Below, one piece after another: positions 62,324-64,000 of a stretch of DNA of 64,000 nt. The notes beneath the pieces are model-generated. The model was not told the DNA's origin. It worked only from the letters and a program-made list of their open reading frames with translations, and made no database searches. The DNA is from Aquimarina sp040786285 (GTDB lineage Bacteria > Bacteroidota > Bacteroidia > Flavobacteriales > Flavobacteriaceae). Both the position numbers and the translations under genes were made by a program. Position 1 is the first letter of the stretch, and every line of letters begins with the position of its first letter. Where the stretch lies: contig NZ_JBFMKQ010000004.1 in NCBI RefSeq assembly GCF_040786285.1, positions 248,001 through 312,000 of the forward strand. The letters are read 5' to 3'.

Positions 62324-63382
62324 TTAACCTCTTCCTCGGCTTCTGCCACCACTGCGGCTACCGCTACTTCTAGATCTGCTTCCTCCACCACGAGAATATC
62401 CACTGCTGCGAGATGACCCTCCTCGTGAATAACCCGAACTTCTGCTAGAAGATCTGGAAGGGGTGTACCCTCTGCTTCTGTTTGAAGAAGAACTGCTTCT
62501 AGACCGGGTCGTAGAACCAGAATATCGATTAGAACCACTTCTATTAATAGAGGAGGATCTCGATCGAGTACTGTTGTTATTATAATAGCTCGAAGATCTT
62601 GTTCTGCTTCTAGAATCTGCGGATACTCTTCTTCGATTGGTATAGTTTTGTCTACTTCTGTTGTAGCTTGAAGAGCTTCTTGATCTTGTATTGTATCTTG
62701 AATTGTAATTGGATCCACGACTTCTATTAGAATAGGCATATGCATTTCGGGCACCTCTATTGTATGCGTAATAATTTCTTCCGTAAAATCCTCGATTGAA
62801 ACCTCTATAAAAAGGGGGGCAATAAAAACCACCACCGTACCATGCGTTACCCCATCCAAAACCAATACCCCATCCTGGGCCATACCATCCGTTCCAACCC
62901 CATCCTGCGTTCCAACCCCATCCTGGGCCGTTCCATCCGTTCCAACCCCATCCAGCGTTCCATCCTAATCCCCATCCTGGGCCATTCCATCCCCATCCGG
63001 TATTAAATAGATTTACATTTACTTCTGTGGGATTGCTTCCCCATGATGGTTGTCCCGTTTCATAGTTAAGTGCAACATCGGTACTATCTGTAGCATCATA
63101 TTCCTGGCTAGAATATGAATCGACATCGGTGAAAATCTCACTGTTCTCAATTACATTATCAATCTGAGCAGATTTTTCTGAAAAGTAATTTGAGTAGTAA
63201 CTTGACTTTGGATTGTTATTATTAGGTTGAGTTTCAATATTTCTTTGGCTTCCTGCTTCTCCATAGATACCATCATTATGGGGTACATATTCATATGAGC
63301 TACAAGACGTCAACATAAATATGCTGCCGAGAAGTAAAGCTCCTACAGCACCATTCCTGTGAAAATAATTTTTAGACCGCAT
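62324..63382 (-). CDS. Lipoprotein with Trp/Gly repeats and Arg/Ser-rich tail
   Basis: A 352-residue lipoprotein (FMLTSC, Cys27). After an acidic, Asn-rich segment (about 28-120) there is a run of Trp/Gly/Asn repeats (about 128-185, units like GWGWNGWNGPGWG), then a Tyr/Arg/Asn-rich part, and finally about 130 residues dominated by Arg and Ser (SRSRSSS, SRGGSSRSSGYSRG). The DNA in the Trp/Gly part is a visible tandem repeat. No enzymatic domain is present. The basic tail might bind DNA, anionic polysaccharide or cell wall (inference). An overlapping 192-codon frame is a by-product of the skewed codons. Confidence 0.8.
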   Translation of the reverse strand: MRSKNYFHRNGAVGALLLGSIFMLTSCSSYEYVPHNDGIYGEAGSQRNIETQPNNNNPKSSYYSNYFSEKSAQIDNVIENSEIFTDVDSYSSQEYDATDSTDVALNYETGQPSWGSNPTEVNVNLFNTGWGWNGPGWGLGWNAGWGWNGWNGPGWGWNAGWGWNGWYGPGWGIGFGWGNAWYGGGFYCPPFYRGFNRGFYGRNYYAYNRGARNAYAYSNRSRGSNYNSRYNTRSRSSSSYNRSRQNYTNRRRVSADSRSRTRSSSYYNNNSTRSRSSSINRSGSNRYSGSTTRSRSSSSSNRSRGYTPSRSSSRSSGYSRGGSSRSSGYSRGGGSRSRSSGSRSGGRSRGRG

Positions 63383-63396
63383 ATCTTCTTATTTTA

Positions 63397-63427
63397 TTGT
63401 TGAACATTACAAATTTAGTTAGTTTTG
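63397..63427 (+). promoter_or_regulatory. proS promoter
   Basis: TTG at 63397-63399, a 20-bp spacer, and TAGTTTTG at 63420-63427 fit the Bacteroidota consensus. A minus-strand -7 box for the Arg/Ser-rich lipoprotein (TAAATTTG, 63417-63410) lies within the same spacer, so the divergent promoters overlap. Confidence 0.6.
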
Positions 63428-63481
63428 CGCTAATTAAATTATATTTAACAAAGCCACAACATTTGTGCCAAATAGCAGTTT

Positions 63482-64000
63482 ATGAGCAAGAATTTAACAA
63501 AGCGTAGTGAGGATTATTCGAAATGGTATAACGAATTGGTCGTAAAGGCTGATTTAGCTGAAAATTCGGCGGTAAGAGGTTGTATGGTTATTAAACCATA
63601 TGGGTATGCTATTTGGGAAAAGATGCAAGCAGAATTAGATAGAAAGTTTAAAGAAACCGGTCATCAAAATGCATATTTTCCGTTGTTTGTGCCAAAAAGC
63701 CTTTTTGAAGCCGAGGAAAAAAATGCTGAAGGCTTTGCAAAAGAATGTGCTGTAGTAACGCATTATAGATTAAAGACGGATCCCGAGGATGCTTCTAAGT
63801 TAATAGTAGACCCAAAAGCTAAATTAGAAGAAGAGCTTATTGTACGGCCTACTTCTGAAGCAATTATATGGAATACTTATAAAGGTTGGATACAATCCTA
63901 TAGAGATTTACCGTTGCTAATAAATCAATGGGCGAATGTAGTGCGTTGGGAGATGAGAACACGTCTATTTTTGCGTACAGCAGAGTTTTTATGGCAAGAA
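63482..64000 (+). CDS. proS: Proline--tRNA ligase (3' end outside window)
   Basis: The first 173 codons of a class II synthetase that charges tRNA-Pro, cut by the right edge. The start MSKNLTKRSEDYSKWYNELV, YAIWEKMQAELDRKF, AYFPLFVPKS and the motif 2 region RPTSEAIIWNTYKGW with VVRWEMRTRLFLRTAEFLWQE match the short eukaryote/archaeal-like ProS type common in Bacteroidota. The start is supported by the promoter 54 bp upstream. Confidence 0.93.
   Translation, partial: MSKNLTKRSEDYSKWYNELVVKADLAENSAVRGCMVIKPYGYAIWEKMQAELDRKFKETGHQNAYFPLFVPKSLFEAEEKNAEGFAKECAVVTHYRLKTDPEDASKLIVDPKAKLEEELIVRPTSEAIIWNTYKGWIQSYRDLPLLINQWANVVRWEMRTRLFLRTAEFLWQE

Noticed and set aside
62305..62883. A 192-codon minus-strand frame
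   Set aside because: It is an alternative frame of the Arg/Ser-rich lipoprotein, kept open by biased codons; its Glu/Ile/Val-rich translation resembles no protein.

Overview
The window looks like a chromosome segment of a marine flavobacterium (Bacteroidota, Flavobacteriaceae; an Aquimarina-like genome would fit, but the genus is inferred). The grounds are low G+C, TAnnTTTG-type -7 promoter boxes, SusC/SusD pairs, type IX secretion (T9SS) type A and type B sorting tails, group II and group III glutamine synthetases, and lipoprotein signals rich in acidic residues after the Cys.

Layout. 1-17.3 kb: a polysaccharide utilization locus (PUL) for beta-1,3-glucan (laminarin type). It holds a propeller/Y_Y_Y/LuxR-type regulator cut by the left edge, SusC- and SusD-like proteins, a PKD-type surface binding lipoprotein, a GH16 lipoprotein, a GH3 beta-glucosidase and a 1440-residue modular GH81 enzyme. 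17.3-21.2 kb: rsgA, a small membrane protein, a lipoprotein MBL-fold hydrolase, and a gene-poor stretch with hairpins and decayed tRNA-like 3' ends. 21.2-30.0 kb: a membrane-stress/polyamine cluster of pspA, S-adenosylmethionine decarboxylase, a voltage-gated K+ channel, a DUF4178-like protein, a lipoprotein, a DUF350 protein and a membrane-embedded spermidine synthase; a second membrane spermidine synthase and a FAD oxidoreductase converge on it. 30.3-32.8 kb: a cassette of a cupin protein, an unknown protein, a glutaminase-less asparagine-synthetase-like enzyme and a 46-residue peptide with a double-glycine leader, which I read as a candidate peptide natural product (RiPP) system. It is followed by an unusual tRNA-Arg(ACG).

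33-44 kb: an SPFH protein, apt, a blaI/M56 sensor pair with a secreted relative, a Ca2+/Na+ antiporter, and divergent GSII and GSIII genes. 44-50.6 kb: a curli (functional amyloid) operon with a large curlin, a CsgB-like protein, a CsgH-like/CsgE fusion, CsgF, a CsgG with an added beta-barrel, and a propeller lipoprotein. 50.6-64 kb: housekeeping genes (purM, msrA, prfA, the folE-cysS-yidD-lgt run, and proS cut by the right edge) mixed with surface proteins (a T9SS type B protein, a FadL-like barrel, a Trp/Gly- and Arg/Ser-rich lipoprotein).

The most novel-looking parts are the 30.3-32.8 kb peptide cassette and the 21-30 kb PspA/polyamine/channel cluster. Also notable are a phased BlaI-type operator array, a dyad-rich curli promoter region, and a tRNA whose D-loop/T-loop tertiary pair has apparently switched from G-C to A-U. 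All functions are read from motifs and context; no database search was run.
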